Positions 1 through 8,097 of a stretch of 64,000 bases of DNA are shown piece after piece. The position numbers and the translations under genes were made by a program. The DNA lies in contig JAMLHF010000011.1 in NCBI GenBank assembly GCA_023957275.1, positions 1-64,000 of the forward strand. The letters run 5' to 3'. The notes under the pieces are model-generated. The model was not told the origin of the DNA and searched no databases. It saw only the letters and a list, made by a program, of their open reading frames with translations. The first letter of the stretch is position 1, and every line of letters begins with the position of its first letter. The stretch comes from Lentimicrobium sp. GTDB taxonomy: Bacteria; Bacteroidota; Bacteroidia; Bacteroidales; Lentimicrobiaceae.

Positions 1-760
1 AGCCACAACAAAGGTCGAAGTACACTGATCATCTTCGCAGTCACCATCTACCATGTAAGTGAACGACAGGTTAGCACCTATACATTCAACATTGGCAGGC
101 AACTGAGGTATCTGACCGATATTGGTGGTTACATTGCAACCGCCTGTGTAGCCGAAGCCGGCAACCCATGAAGTATAGGCAGCCTGGATATCAACGGAAG
201 GTGTACATGCGGGCAGGTTAACCGGTTCAGCGCAGGTAACTTCAACCTCAGGAGCCGGAGCTACTATGAAGGTTGAAGTGCACTCATCGCTGGAGCAGTT
301 GTCGCTGGCGGTATATGTAAATGACAGGTTCACACCGTCGCAAAAGTCTGCAGGCAGTGTCGGAATCTGAGCGATATTGCTTGTTGCACCGCAACCACCG
401 GTGAAGCTGAATCCGGCAACCCATGAAGTATAGGCAGCCTGGATATCAACGGCAGGGGTACATGCAGGCAGATTAACAGCTGTAGCACAAGTGACTTCAA
501 CCACAGGAGCCGGAGCTACTATGAAGGTTGAAGTGCACTCATCGCTGGAGCAGTTGTCGCTGGCGGTATAAGTAAATGACAGGTTCACACCGTCGCAAAA
601 GTCTAGCGGCAGTGTCGGAATCTGAGCGATATTGCTTGTTGCACCGCAACCACCGGTGAAGCTGAATCCGGCAACCCATGAAGTATAGGCAGCCTGGATA
701 TCAATGGCAGGGGTACATGCGGGCAGATCAACGGCTGTCGCGCAGGTGACTTCAACCTCA
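1..760 (-). repeat. Tandem 255-bp repeats inside the giant exported protein gene
   Basis: A landmark (GGAGCC) recurs at 251, 506 and 761, giving an exact period of 255 bp (85 codons). The copies at 251-505 and 506-760 differ at only a few bases over their whole length, while the copy at 1-250 is clearly more diverged. Each unit encodes a module with CTPA-IDIQAAYTSW and CDGVNLSFTY motifs. The array probably continues past the left edge. Confidence 0.9.
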
Positions 761-3237
761 GGAGCCACCACACTCACCTCCTTCTGACACGTCCTCGAGC
801 AACCAAAACTGTTGGTCACCGTCAGGTTCAGGGTAAATGACTGGTTACATCCCGAACCTGCGGTTACACTGACCGTTTGGGTATTGTCAGCACCCACGAT
901 GGTTGCATTTCCGCTAACCGACCATATATAGGAGCTCATGCCGGCCGGGGCAGAGTAGACCATTCCAGCAGTCAGCGGACAGACCGGACCATCCGGACCA
1001 GTAATCAGGCAGTCAGGACGGGGGTGAACGGTAACCGTAATGGGGACTCTGGGCCCTACGCAACTGGTTGACACCCCTTCGGCTACCCAGTAATTGGTTA
1101 TACCGGGCGTTGCCGTTGAAGGCGTTATGCTCAGCTGAGAACTACCTCCTGTTGATGTTGTGTAATAATATAAAGTATATGCCGGGTCTGTCGGCGTTGC
1201 TGTCAGCGGCACAGCGGTATCATCCTGACAGTATTCAGGATTTACCGGGTCAGGAGATGTATCTATGCTGGTCACCGTAATCGTGAATTCGTAATAGCAA
1301 TCCGTGATACCGGGAGGTACAGCATAATACGTAATAGTTCCGGGGGTTGCCGGGAAAGGATTTCCGATGGTATATTCGGTCGAGCCTTCATCGGGTGGAT
1401 ACTCATTGTAGAACCTTGATCCAACCGGAAAATTACCAAGCACTTCGGTAACGGGGATCACCCCTCCGGGGAAATTGCAATAGGCAAAATCCGGAATTGC
1501 CGGGGTTCCCTGACAATTCTGGTTCACATAGTCTGCAGCATCAATCAGTACATTTACAGGATCATAAATGGGCTCTCCTTCACATTCTCCGATGGTTGTA
1601 TAACCCTGAATAAAGGGAACATCCGAGACTTCGATATTGGAAGTAGCCCCGGTTCCTTCGATGATGCCATCTACGGTAACGGCAACCTCACAATTGGCGT
1701 TGCTGAGGATTACACAGTTTGTCGTTACCTGAAGCGTATAGGTAAGGGTGGCGAGCAGGTCATCCGGATCGGCCGGAAGCGGAAGAGTACCCAAATCCCA
1801 GACAATAGAGCCTGTTGCGCCTGCACCTGCATCATAAATAGGGGCGGAATTTCCAACCGGGGTATAGGTGAAGCTGGCCGAACTGCTGACATACGAAGCG
1901 GAATAAGGCATCGGAATGACCACCTGGGCATTGTTGATGGGTTCGGTTCCCTTGTTTCTGACTTCAAGCTGATAAACAATGGTTTGCCCCGGCAAAGCCT
2001 GCATCCCGGGGGTATAAGGCACCCCGTTAATCGTGGCAAGCGTATTGAGGCCTTCGGGTTCCGGCCGGTAGGCATCCACCGCCATGGCTATGCAGAAGAT
2101 AATATAGGTATCCTGCGTTGAGCCATATCTGAACGTGGTTGAACTCTGGTTATTGGTAATAATGCTGTTTCCCGTGTTCGGGATTGCAAACATGGAAATA
2201 TCCATCCCCGTATTGTTCAGCAGGTTCGGATTGCGGGCATTGCCCCCGGTAAAGATGGAGCTGTTGAAGAAATTTGTGGTTGCATTGCCTGCATGACTGA
2301 GCGAAACCCAGTTGCTGGCCTGGTTGATAATCTGGAAATAGTCACCTGCAATAGGGCGGTCACCTTCTCCTGCCATCATCCCCAGCTTCATATTTACATC
2401 CCCGCTCAGGGTTGTACTGAAACCAGAAACCGGAAGATTATAGTTCACTGTAGTGTTGCCAACCACATAAGCATGTCCATCAAATAAAGTAATGTCTCGC
2501 CAGCTCATTTTCGAATTCTCGTAAATGACTACCAGGCCCCAGCCACCGTAGTACCCTGTTCCGTCATTATAGGCGCTTCCTTCACGTAAGGCAATATCAG
2601 CCACAAAATAATTACCAACGCCATATTGGCGAACATAATCGGTCACTTCAGCATATGCCGAGTACATATTGCCTGCAGTCCCGTTTGGATAATATATATC
2701 GGTGGTAAAATTTGCATCGGAAGCTGTTATCGTTGTATATCCTGCAGCATTGGCGTGCTTCAGGTAAACGACACTCTTGTCGTAATTCTTTGTAACGCCG
2801 CCTTTGGTCACCGAAAACGTATTCGTGCTGCCTGTATTATGTGCCCGGCCGGTCCAGTATAAACCAGCATAAATAATGTTAGAACATGCAGGATTTGCAC
2901 CGTTTTCCGTGGAAAAGTCCAGAACGGCTGATGATGAATTAAGTGTATTGGCATCACCATCGATATCAACATAGATCATTGTATTGTTACCGTTTTGACA
3001 ATCATCACCATCCACACAATAGGATTGCAGGGTCATGTTGGTATTCCCGATCATGGTAAAATCACCCCTGACATTGTAAATGGTCTTGGTCGGCGTAGAG
3101 ATAGAGGTCCTGGGTTGAAAGCCCACCATTATCTGGGAGTATCCGGGCTCCGGCATCAGCCCTGTGAGCATCAACAACACGATGACACCCACCATCGTAT
3201 TCACACGGGTGAATACAGAATATAAGTTCTTTTTCAT
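1..3237 (-). CDS. Giant exported repeat protein (adhesin-like), N-terminal part; C-terminus beyond left edge
   Basis: An uninterrupted frame of 1079 codons runs from an ATG at 3237 to base 1 with no stop, so the gene is cut by the window edge. The N-terminus (MKKNLYSVFTRVN, then a hydrophobic stretch ending at GYSQ) is a signal peptide. The middle part has a beta-sandwich segment resembling DUF11-type domains (around residues 390-480). The last 255 residues in view are three copies of an 85-residue Cys-containing unit resembling HYR-like repeats of Bacteroidota surface proteins. Such proteins are often T9SS cargo with a C-terminal sorting domain, but that end is not visible. The gene lies 25 bases after the 191-residue exported protein, so the two are probably co-transcribed. 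A role in adhesion or as a surface layer is inferred from architecture only. Confidence 0.85.
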   Translation of the reverse strand, partial: MKKNLYSVFTRVNTMVGVIVLLMLTGLMPEPGYSQIMVGFQPRTSISTPTKTIYNVRGDFTMIGNTNMTLQSYCVDGDDCQNGNNTMIYVDIDGDANTLNSSSAVLDFSTENGANPACSNIIYAGLYWTGRAHNTGSTNTFSVTKGGVTKNYDKSVVYLKHANAAGYTTITASDANFTTDIYYPNGTAGNMYSAYAEVTDYVRQYGVGNYFVADIALREGSAYNDGTGYYGGWGLVVIYENSKMSWRDITLFDGHAYVVGNTTVNYNLPVSGFSTTLSGDVNMKLGMMAGEGDRPIAGDYFQIINQASNWVSLSHAGNATTNFFNSSIFTGGNARNPNLLNNTGMDISMFAIPNTGNSIITNNQSSTTFRYGSTQDTYIIFCIAMAVDAYRPEPEGLNTLATINGVPYTPGMQALPGQTIVYQLEVRNKGTEPINNAQVVIPMPYSASYVSSSASFTYTPVGNSAPIYDAGAGATGSIVWDLGTLPLPADPDDLLATLTYTLQVTTNCVILSNANCEVAVTVDGIIEGTGATSNIEVSDVPFIQGYTTIGECEGEPIYDPVNVLIDAADYVNQNCQGTPAIPDFAYCNFPGGVIPVTEVLGNFPVGSRFYNEYPPDEGSTEYTIGNPFPATPGTITYYAVPPGITDCYYEFTITVTSIDTSPDPVNPEYCQDDTAVPLTATPTDPAYTLYYYTTSTGGSSQLSITPSTATPGITNYWVAEGVSTSCVGPRVPITVTVHPRPDCLITGPDGPVCPLTAGMVYSAPAGMSSYIWSVSGNATIVGADNTQTVSVTAGSGCNQSFTLNLTVTNSFGCSRTCQKEVSVVAPEVEVTCATAVDLPACTPAIDIQAAYTSWVAGFSFTGGCGATSNIAQIPTLPLDFCDGVNLSFTYTASDNCSSDECTSTFIVAPAPVVEVTCATAVNLPACTPAVDIQAAYTSWVAGFSFTGGCGATSNIAQIPTLPADFCDGVNLSFTYTASDNCSSDECTSTFIVAPAPEVEVTCAEPVNLPACTPSVDIQAAYTSWVAGFGYTGGCNVTTNIGQIPQLPANVECIGANLSFTYMVDGDCEDDQCTSTFVVA

Positions 3238-3262
3238 GGCTTTTGGTTTTTATGTTGTTGAA

Positions 3263-3838
3263 TCAGGAAGGAATTGAGACTTTATAAAGTATCATCATCA
3301 CCCCATCACCCTGCCCCGAGAGCATCGGACTCAGGCGATTCTCGACACAGGTGCGGCTCTGGTTGAATTCAGGGCACACGTCGAAAGTGCAGAGGAAATA
3401 GATGTATTTCAGCTGCGTAAAAGCCGTGAGCCGGGTGAGATCTACCTGTGCACCCAGCTCCGCAGGGCTGGTCACCTTGATAATGATCAGTTCAACGCCG
3501 GAATATGCCGGCAGCGGCTGGTAAAGATTCGAGATGGATGCGGCATCGCACTCAACTCTAATAGGATAGTCTCCTCCATAATAAGAAAACTCTCCTTTAG
3601 TGATGTATAGAGTTGGATGCAGGTCCGCAACAAGACTTTGGAGATGTTGCCCTTCATCAACAATGGCCGTATTGGGCGAGGCCAGCATGGTTGCAATCTG
3701 CCTGTCAAGTTGCAGCAGCGTCTGTGCATGCAGATCTGCCGTCAACAGCAGCAGGATAAACCCCAGAAGCCATGCTGCGCCGGATAAGCCATAAGCGCGT
3801 TCAGCCCGGGGTTGCCGGGATGTGTTCAGATTTTTCAT
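3263..3838 (-). CDS. Exported protein of unknown function, companion of the giant repeat protein
   Basis: This is a 191-residue protein that I do not recognise. After a basic N-terminus it has a strong hydrophobic segment (GAAWLLGFILLLLTADLHAQ, about residues 20-39) ending in a typical signal-peptidase site, so it should be exported. The mature part is about 150 residues with mixed alpha/beta composition. It contains a Cys pair near the end (CTFDVCPEF) and another in RTCVENR. The gene ends 25 bases before the giant repeat protein, in the same direction. A processing, anchoring or partner role for that protein is possible, but nothing in the sequence proves it. Confidence 0.65.
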   Translation of the reverse strand: MKNLNTSRQPRAERAYGLSGAAWLLGFILLLLTADLHAQTLLQLDRQIATMLASPNTAIVDEGQHLQSLVADLHPTLYITKGEFSYYGGDYPIRVECDAASISNLYQPLPAYSGVELIIIKVTSPAELGAQVDLTRLTAFTQLKYIYFLCTFDVCPEFNQSRTCVENRLSPMLSGQGDGVMMILYKVSIPS

Positions 3839-4509
3839 AACGGTGTTGTTTTGGCATTAAAAATTGTGGTTATAATTGGTTATTCTTAAGTACAAACACG
3901 ATATCAATAACTTAAAAGCATCAGGCTGGCATTCCTGATACTTCCTGAAACAAGCAGCATTATTCTCATCGTTCCATTCAGGCAGATGAGAACCCAAAAC
4001 AATCTTTCATCCATACATCCGGCAATACGATGACCAGATACATTCACATAGATGAAGAAAGTACATCTCCTCCGGAAATTCTGCCCGGAATTACAGTTGG
4101 GGTTTGAAAAAGTAATATCCTGAATTGAAGGTTTCCTGTCAGGTCAGTTTAGTGTAGTATTTATAGTACCTGAGGCATATTACATATATGTAGCAGGATC
4201 AGAGAGCGCATGCAGAAATCTAGCATCAGGATGAATGCATCGTATTATAAATTCCCATAAATTACCCTAAATATATGCTTTCCTAAATCTTGGTGAAAGA
4301 TAACTCATTTATTTAAAATGCGATAGGGTAAAAAAGTATATTTCATGTACGTCAAATTACGTAGTAAATAATTGCAATTCACATAAAATTATATTACATT
4401 TGTTATTTTCCGGCAGAGGATCTACATAAACTAGCTTATGCAGCATTGATTGCTAATCTTATTATATCATACCATTATCCCTTGATTTGGACAAAACGGC
4501 CCTGGTACT
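3839..4509. other. AT-rich divergent intergenic region
   Basis: These 671 bases separate the exported-protein pair (minus) from the NarL-type regulators (plus). I see no coding frame with a credible product and no RNA gene. The right part is very AT-rich and holds a good promoter at 4372-4402. No convincing promoter could be found for the minus-strand genes. Confidence 0.6.
4372..4402 (+). promoter_or_regulatory. Bacteroidota-type promoter for the NarL-type regulator pair
   Basis: TTG at 4372-4374, then 20 bases, then TACATTTG at 4395-4402. This fits the Bacteroidota primary-sigma consensus (TTG, 19-21 bases, TAnnTTTG). The leader to the ATG at 4510 would be about 100 nt. Confidence 0.6.
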
Positions 4510-5223
4510 ATGAGATCATTGAAAAAAATTTTCATCGTTGATGATGATGCGGTGATAAGAACCGGTTTAAACGGGATTATCAGGCATACAGGATTATTTG
4601 AGATAGCCGGTGAAGCCTCCAATGGTGAAGAATTTTTGCATAAGCTTGTCAGTACTGAAGCCGAAATCGTATTGCTGGACCTGCTTATGCCGGGCCTTCA
4701 CGGGTCTGAAGTCGCACGCAGGGCAATGGAAATAAATCCGGACCTCAAAATTCTCATTTGCAGCGCCGAAGCATCACAGGAGGAGTTATACCAGTTGCTT
4801 GACATCGGCATATTCGGGTTTATTCTTAAGACGGAAGGGTTTGATCAGACCATCAGGGCATTGACCAATGCGGCCAATGGAGTCCCTTACTTCTCTCCTG
4901 AATTGGTCGGGTGCGTTGTGAATCACAGCAGACCTGTTACAAAACCTGTTCAATTCTCGCGCCGTGAAACCGAAATCCTCGGATTATTGTGTAAAGGATA
5001 CAGCATGCATGAGATCGCGTTACAACTCTATATCAGCTCCCGGACCGTTGAGAAGCACCGATCAAATATGATGACGAAGGCTAAAAAAAAATCAACCCTT
5101 GATCTGGTATTGTTTGCCATAAAAAACCAGATTATCGCGCCGGAAAAGATTGCATACAGATCCGGCACGTTCAACCACTGTCAAACGGACGAAAAACAGG
5201 CTGATCTTTTCTCCGGCACCTGA
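4510..5223 (+). CDS. NarL/FixJ-type response regulator (REC + LuxR HTH)
   Basis: A 237-residue two-domain regulator. The receiver (about 1-125) has the acidic cluster at D11-D13, the phosphorylatable aspartate D57 in LLDLLMPG, and a conserved lysine at K107. The LuxR-type helix-turn-helix (about 148-205) carries FSRRETEILGLL and SSRTVEKHRSNM. The protein should therefore be phosphorylated by a histidine kinase and bind DNA as a dimer. No kinase gene is adjacent, so the partner is unknown. About 30 residues after the HTH are unusual in length and poorly conserved-looking. A second regulator of the same architecture follows 69 bases later. Confidence 0.9.
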   Translation: MRSLKKIFIVDDDAVIRTGLNGIIRHTGLFEIAGEASNGEEFLHKLVSTEAEIVLLDLLMPGLHGSEVARRAMEINPDLKILICSAEASQEELYQLLDIGIFGFILKTEGFDQTIRALTNAANGVPYFSPELVGCVVNHSRPVTKPVQFSRRETEILGLLCKGYSMHEIALQLYISSRTVEKHRSNMMTKAKKKSTLDLVLFAIKNQIIAPEKIAYRSGTFNHCQTDEKQADLFSGT

Positions 5224-5292
5224 AATACCCTTTTTTATGAATGATAAAAAATGTACTGTGCGCTGAAGCCCTAACCTTTAAAATCATTCCGG

Positions 5293-5952
5293 ATGAACAC
5301 CCCATTCCGAATATATATTTCCGATCCGCATGTCATCTTCCGTGAGGGAATAAAAAAGATAATCCATAAAAATAACGGTTTTGTCATTGCCGGGGAATCA
5401 GACAACTGGAGCATTACGGATGCCTTCTTTCAAACATCCGGAGCCGATTTGCTGATGATTTTCACCATTCCGCTGAAAACAGGCATAGAAGCTGCCCTTA
5501 TGCTGAGGCAGAAGCACCCGGGACTGAAATGCGTGTTATTTACCAACACATCCAGACATCCTGACCTTTTTACAGCCATGGATAACGGCTTCTCCGGTAT
5601 TATTCATAAAGCTACATCCGAAAAAGAACTTCTCTATGCGCTGGACATCATACGTGCGGGATCTGTTTACACCTCTCCCGAGATTCATACCTACCTTTCA
5701 AAAAGAAGAGTTACCTATTCTCCGGTTGACGATGACCCCTTGAACAGCAAATGGACAGAAAAAGAGATCCGAATTCTGCGTTATATCGTAAAAGGTTATC
5801 ACAACGATGAAATTTCAAGGTTGATGAATCTGAGAATCCGCACCATAGAAGGGCACAAAGCAAGAATGATCGAAAAAGCCGGAGTCCCCAATACACTGAA
5901 CCTTATCCTGTTTGCTTTAAAAAATAAGCTGCTGAATATTAATGATTTATAA
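5293..5952 (+). CDS. NarL-type regulator with degenerate receiver domain
   Basis: A 219-residue protein with the same layout as its upstream neighbour. The C-terminal LuxR HTH is intact (WTEKEIRILRYIVKGY, RIRTIEGHKARMIEKA). The receiver has lost key residues: aligned on the conserved proline, the phospho-acceptor position is Ile56 (MIFTIPLKTG), and only one Asp (D11) of the acidic pair remains. T84 and K106 are kept. It is therefore probably a pseudo-receiver whose output does not depend on Asp phosphorylation. It may heterodimerise with the first regulator, which is an inference. It is very likely in the same transcript. Confidence 0.88.
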   Translation: MNTPFRIYISDPHVIFREGIKKIIHKNNGFVIAGESDNWSITDAFFQTSGADLLMIFTIPLKTGIEAALMLRQKHPGLKCVLFTNTSRHPDLFTAMDNGFSGIIHKATSEKELLYALDIIRAGSVYTSPEIHTYLSKRRVTYSPVDDDPLNSKWTEKEIRILRYIVKGYHNDEISRLMNLRIRTIEGHKARMIEKAGVPNTLNLILFALKNKLLNINDL

Positions 5953-5991
5953 AGCGCCCTTTTATTTAGTCGTATTAATCTGATTTCAAAT

Positions 5992-7029
5992 TCAGCCCAG
6001 ATATCTGAAGACAGACTTTTTTGACCAGAGCCAGACCAGCAGACTGGTGGCTGCAGTTATCAGAATAAAGGAAAAAATAAGGGACGGCAACTCCAGGCTT
6101 TTATAAATTATCGTGGCCATATTTCCTATCAGCAGCCACTGAATTACATAAAATGAAGTCACGTACCTGCCCACCCATTTCAGGTACTTAACAGCAAGAC
6201 TATCCCCTTTCAGGGAAACGATCAGGCTGAACATAATCGTTAAAAGAAGCAGAAACATAACGGCCCAGAGTGTAAAGATAAGTCCGTGGTGATAATACGC
6301 AGTGAGTTCGGCAGAAACTGATAAACCATACCGGAAAGTCAGAAGGAAAATAACCAGCAAAATGCCCGCGAATCCCAGCTTCTTCTTTATGGGAATGACA
6401 GCCGGATCAAATTCATGATATATCAGGAAAAAGACAAATCCGAAGATGGGATAAGCCAGCCAGGGTAACACAGGAAAATAAGACCACCAGCTTAAGCCAT
6501 AGAAATAGGAAAGCACGTATGTCAGCCAGGGTTGAGCTCCGTCGGGGGACGGCAGATATTTGCCAGCTGCAGCAGCAATCAGGGCAACAGCCAGCCATGC
6601 TGCGATGTGATTGTTCAGCGCAACCCGCAAGGCAGCAATAATAATGATACTTAGCCCGGCCAGAAAAAGGATATCCACTCCAAAAAAGTAAGGCAAAGGA
6701 TCGAGGTCAAATTTCCCGCTGAATATTTTCAGAAACAGATGGAAGTTCATCCCGATATTCAACAGAAAGCCCCAGCCGATCAGCTTCAAACCCCTTTTAA
6801 ACTGACGTTTCAATCCACCGGGGTTTGCGGCAATAAACCATCCCATTACTGCCATAAACAGGGGAGCTGCCGGAACCCCGCCCAGGAAAAGAGAAATCCT
6901 CCCGGCCAGGCTTTCTGAAAATGTGCTGACAGCAAAAAGCTCCGTCAGATGAACCTGAATCATCAGGACAACAGCAATTCCCTTCATAAAATCCGGCAAT
7001 GCCTTCCGGGCCGGTATTTTACTCTTCAT
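5992..7029 (-). CDS. Multi-pass membrane acyltransferase-like protein (DUF1624/HGSNAT-like)
   Basis: A 345-residue integral membrane protein with about ten hydrophobic segments. The N-terminus has the pattern LPDFMKGIAVVLMIQVHLTE: an Asp, a basic residue, then a His inside the first membrane helix. This is typical of the DUF1624 / heparan-alpha-glucosaminide N-acetyltransferase-like and acyltransferase-3 groups, where the His is thought to be catalytic. Such proteins transfer acyl groups to sugars or envelope polymers across the membrane. The substrate cannot be told from the sequence. The gene stands alone and converges with the NarL pair. Confidence 0.65.
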   Translation of the reverse strand: MKSKIPARKALPDFMKGIAVVLMIQVHLTELFAVSTFSESLAGRISLFLGGVPAAPLFMAVMGWFIAANPGGLKRQFKRGLKLIGWGFLLNIGMNFHLFLKIFSGKFDLDPLPYFFGVDILFLAGLSIIIIAALRVALNNHIAAWLAVALIAAAAGKYLPSPDGAQPWLTYVLSYFYGLSWWSYFPVLPWLAYPIFGFVFFLIYHEFDPAVIPIKKKLGFAGILLVIFLLTFRYGLSVSAELTAYYHHGLIFTLWAVMFLLLLTIMFSLIVSLKGDSLAVKYLKWVGRYVTSFYVIQWLLIGNMATIIYKSLELPSLIFSFILITAATSLLVWLWSKKSVFRYLG

Positions 7030-7090
7030 AATCTGAAATTATTCCCAGTGTTTCAAAAACTCAGCTGATATTAAGTAACGTGATACAAAG

Positions 7091-7098
7091 CAAACATA
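7091..7098 (-). promoter_or_regulatory. -7 element (TATGTTTG) upstream of the acyltransferase-like gene
   Basis: Read on the minus strand the site is TATGTTTG, a perfect TAnnTTTG. No clear TTG lies 19-21 bases upstream, so only the -7 box is supported. The leader would be about 55-60 nt. Confidence 0.4.
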
Positions 7099-7164
7099 CT
7101 TTAATTAAAAACACCACTGCCGGACAAATAAAATCTTGTAAGATATTGTGAAAATAGCATAACC

Positions 7165-7191
7165 TTGCAGAGGCCGGTTCACATAAATTTG
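7165..7191 (+). promoter_or_regulatory. Promoter candidate for the T9SS cargo gene
   Basis: TAAATTTG at 7184-7191 is a perfect -7 box. The nearest upstream TTG (7165-7167) is spaced by only 16 bases, shorter than the usual 19-21. The ATG at 7249 lies about 50 bases downstream. Confidence 0.4.
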
Positions 7192-7248
7192 CCGCAATCA
7201 TTACTTGATTAAGCTCTATTTCTAACCTACAAAACCAACATCAGAAAC

Positions 7249-8043
7249 ATGAGAAGCAATCTGCTGATACTATTACATATCTTGCTGACAATTAATCTCT
7301 CAGGTCAGATCACGCTTGAGAACACCTACAACTATTCCGGAACATACACCCATCTGAAACATTCCGGCGACAAATTCTTTTTAATGGATGTGGGCCTGAA
7401 CCAATGCAGGATTTACAACACTGACCACAGTTTATGGAAAACCATTAACCTGAATGTGCCTTCGGGTAACTATCTATACGACATCAGGTATGTAAGCGAA
7501 AATCTTTTTACCACCGACAACACGCTTTGCCTGGCCTATGTTTATTACTATTATGACGAAATAAACCAGTATTATACTTTCAACGCAAAAATTATCAAAG
7601 AAAACGGCACCGAACTGCTCAGCATTCCCGGGTGTCAGACGCTGGATATTTACAATACAGAAAACGGGGCAGCAAAATTACTAGCCTACAGCTATGATTA
7701 TTCACTCGTGCTGTACACAACCATTACAAGGGTTTACAACCTTCCCGGACAAATTACAGGAGTAGACGTGATCCCCGGAAACCAAAATGAAACGGGTTTT
7801 TCTCCCTTTCCAAATCCGGCTTCTTCCTGGATTACCATTCCAATCCGCTTACCGGAAGGAAATCCTGACGGCGTGGTACATCTGATGGATGCTGCAGGTA
7901 AAGAAATACGCACTTATAATGTTTCAGGAATGCAACCGGATATAACCATTCCAGCCAACGATCTGCCTGCCGGTATTTACTTCAGCATTACTGAATCGGG
8001 CAATGTACGATCGGCAACTCAAAAATTCATAGTCAGGAAATAA
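7249..8043 (+). CDS. Secreted protein with T9SS type A C-terminal sorting domain
   Basis: A 264-residue protein with a signal peptide (hydrophobic LLILLHILLTINLSGQ). Its C-terminal domain of about 80 residues has the type IX sorting pattern: FPNPASSW, a VHLMDAAGKEI strand, LPAGIYF, and a final KFIVRK. It should cross the inner membrane by Sec and the outer membrane by the type IX system. It would then be cell-surface anchored or released after domain removal. The region between (about 20-175) is rich in Tyr and Asn and looks like short beta-propeller-type strands. No enzyme motif was recognised. Confidence 0.85.
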   Translation: MRSNLLILLHILLTINLSGQITLENTYNYSGTYTHLKHSGDKFFLMDVGLNQCRIYNTDHSLWKTINLNVPSGNYLYDIRYVSENLFTTDNTLCLAYVYYYYDEINQYYTFNAKIIKENGTELLSIPGCQTLDIYNTENGAAKLLAYSYDYSLVLYTTITRVYNLPGQITGVDVIPGNQNETGFSPFPNPASSWITIPIRLPEGNPDGVVHLMDAAGKEIRTYNVSGMQPDITIPANDLPAGIYFSITESGNVRSATQKFIVRK

Positions 8044-8097
8044 GAAGTGCCAGAAGTCACGCACCCGCTAATAAGTTCCCATACAAACCCGGAATAT

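Noticed and set aside
1..760. Regular repeats that could be taken for a CRISPR array
   Set aside because: The period is 255 bp, there are no short repeats with unique spacers, and the reading frame stays open through all units.
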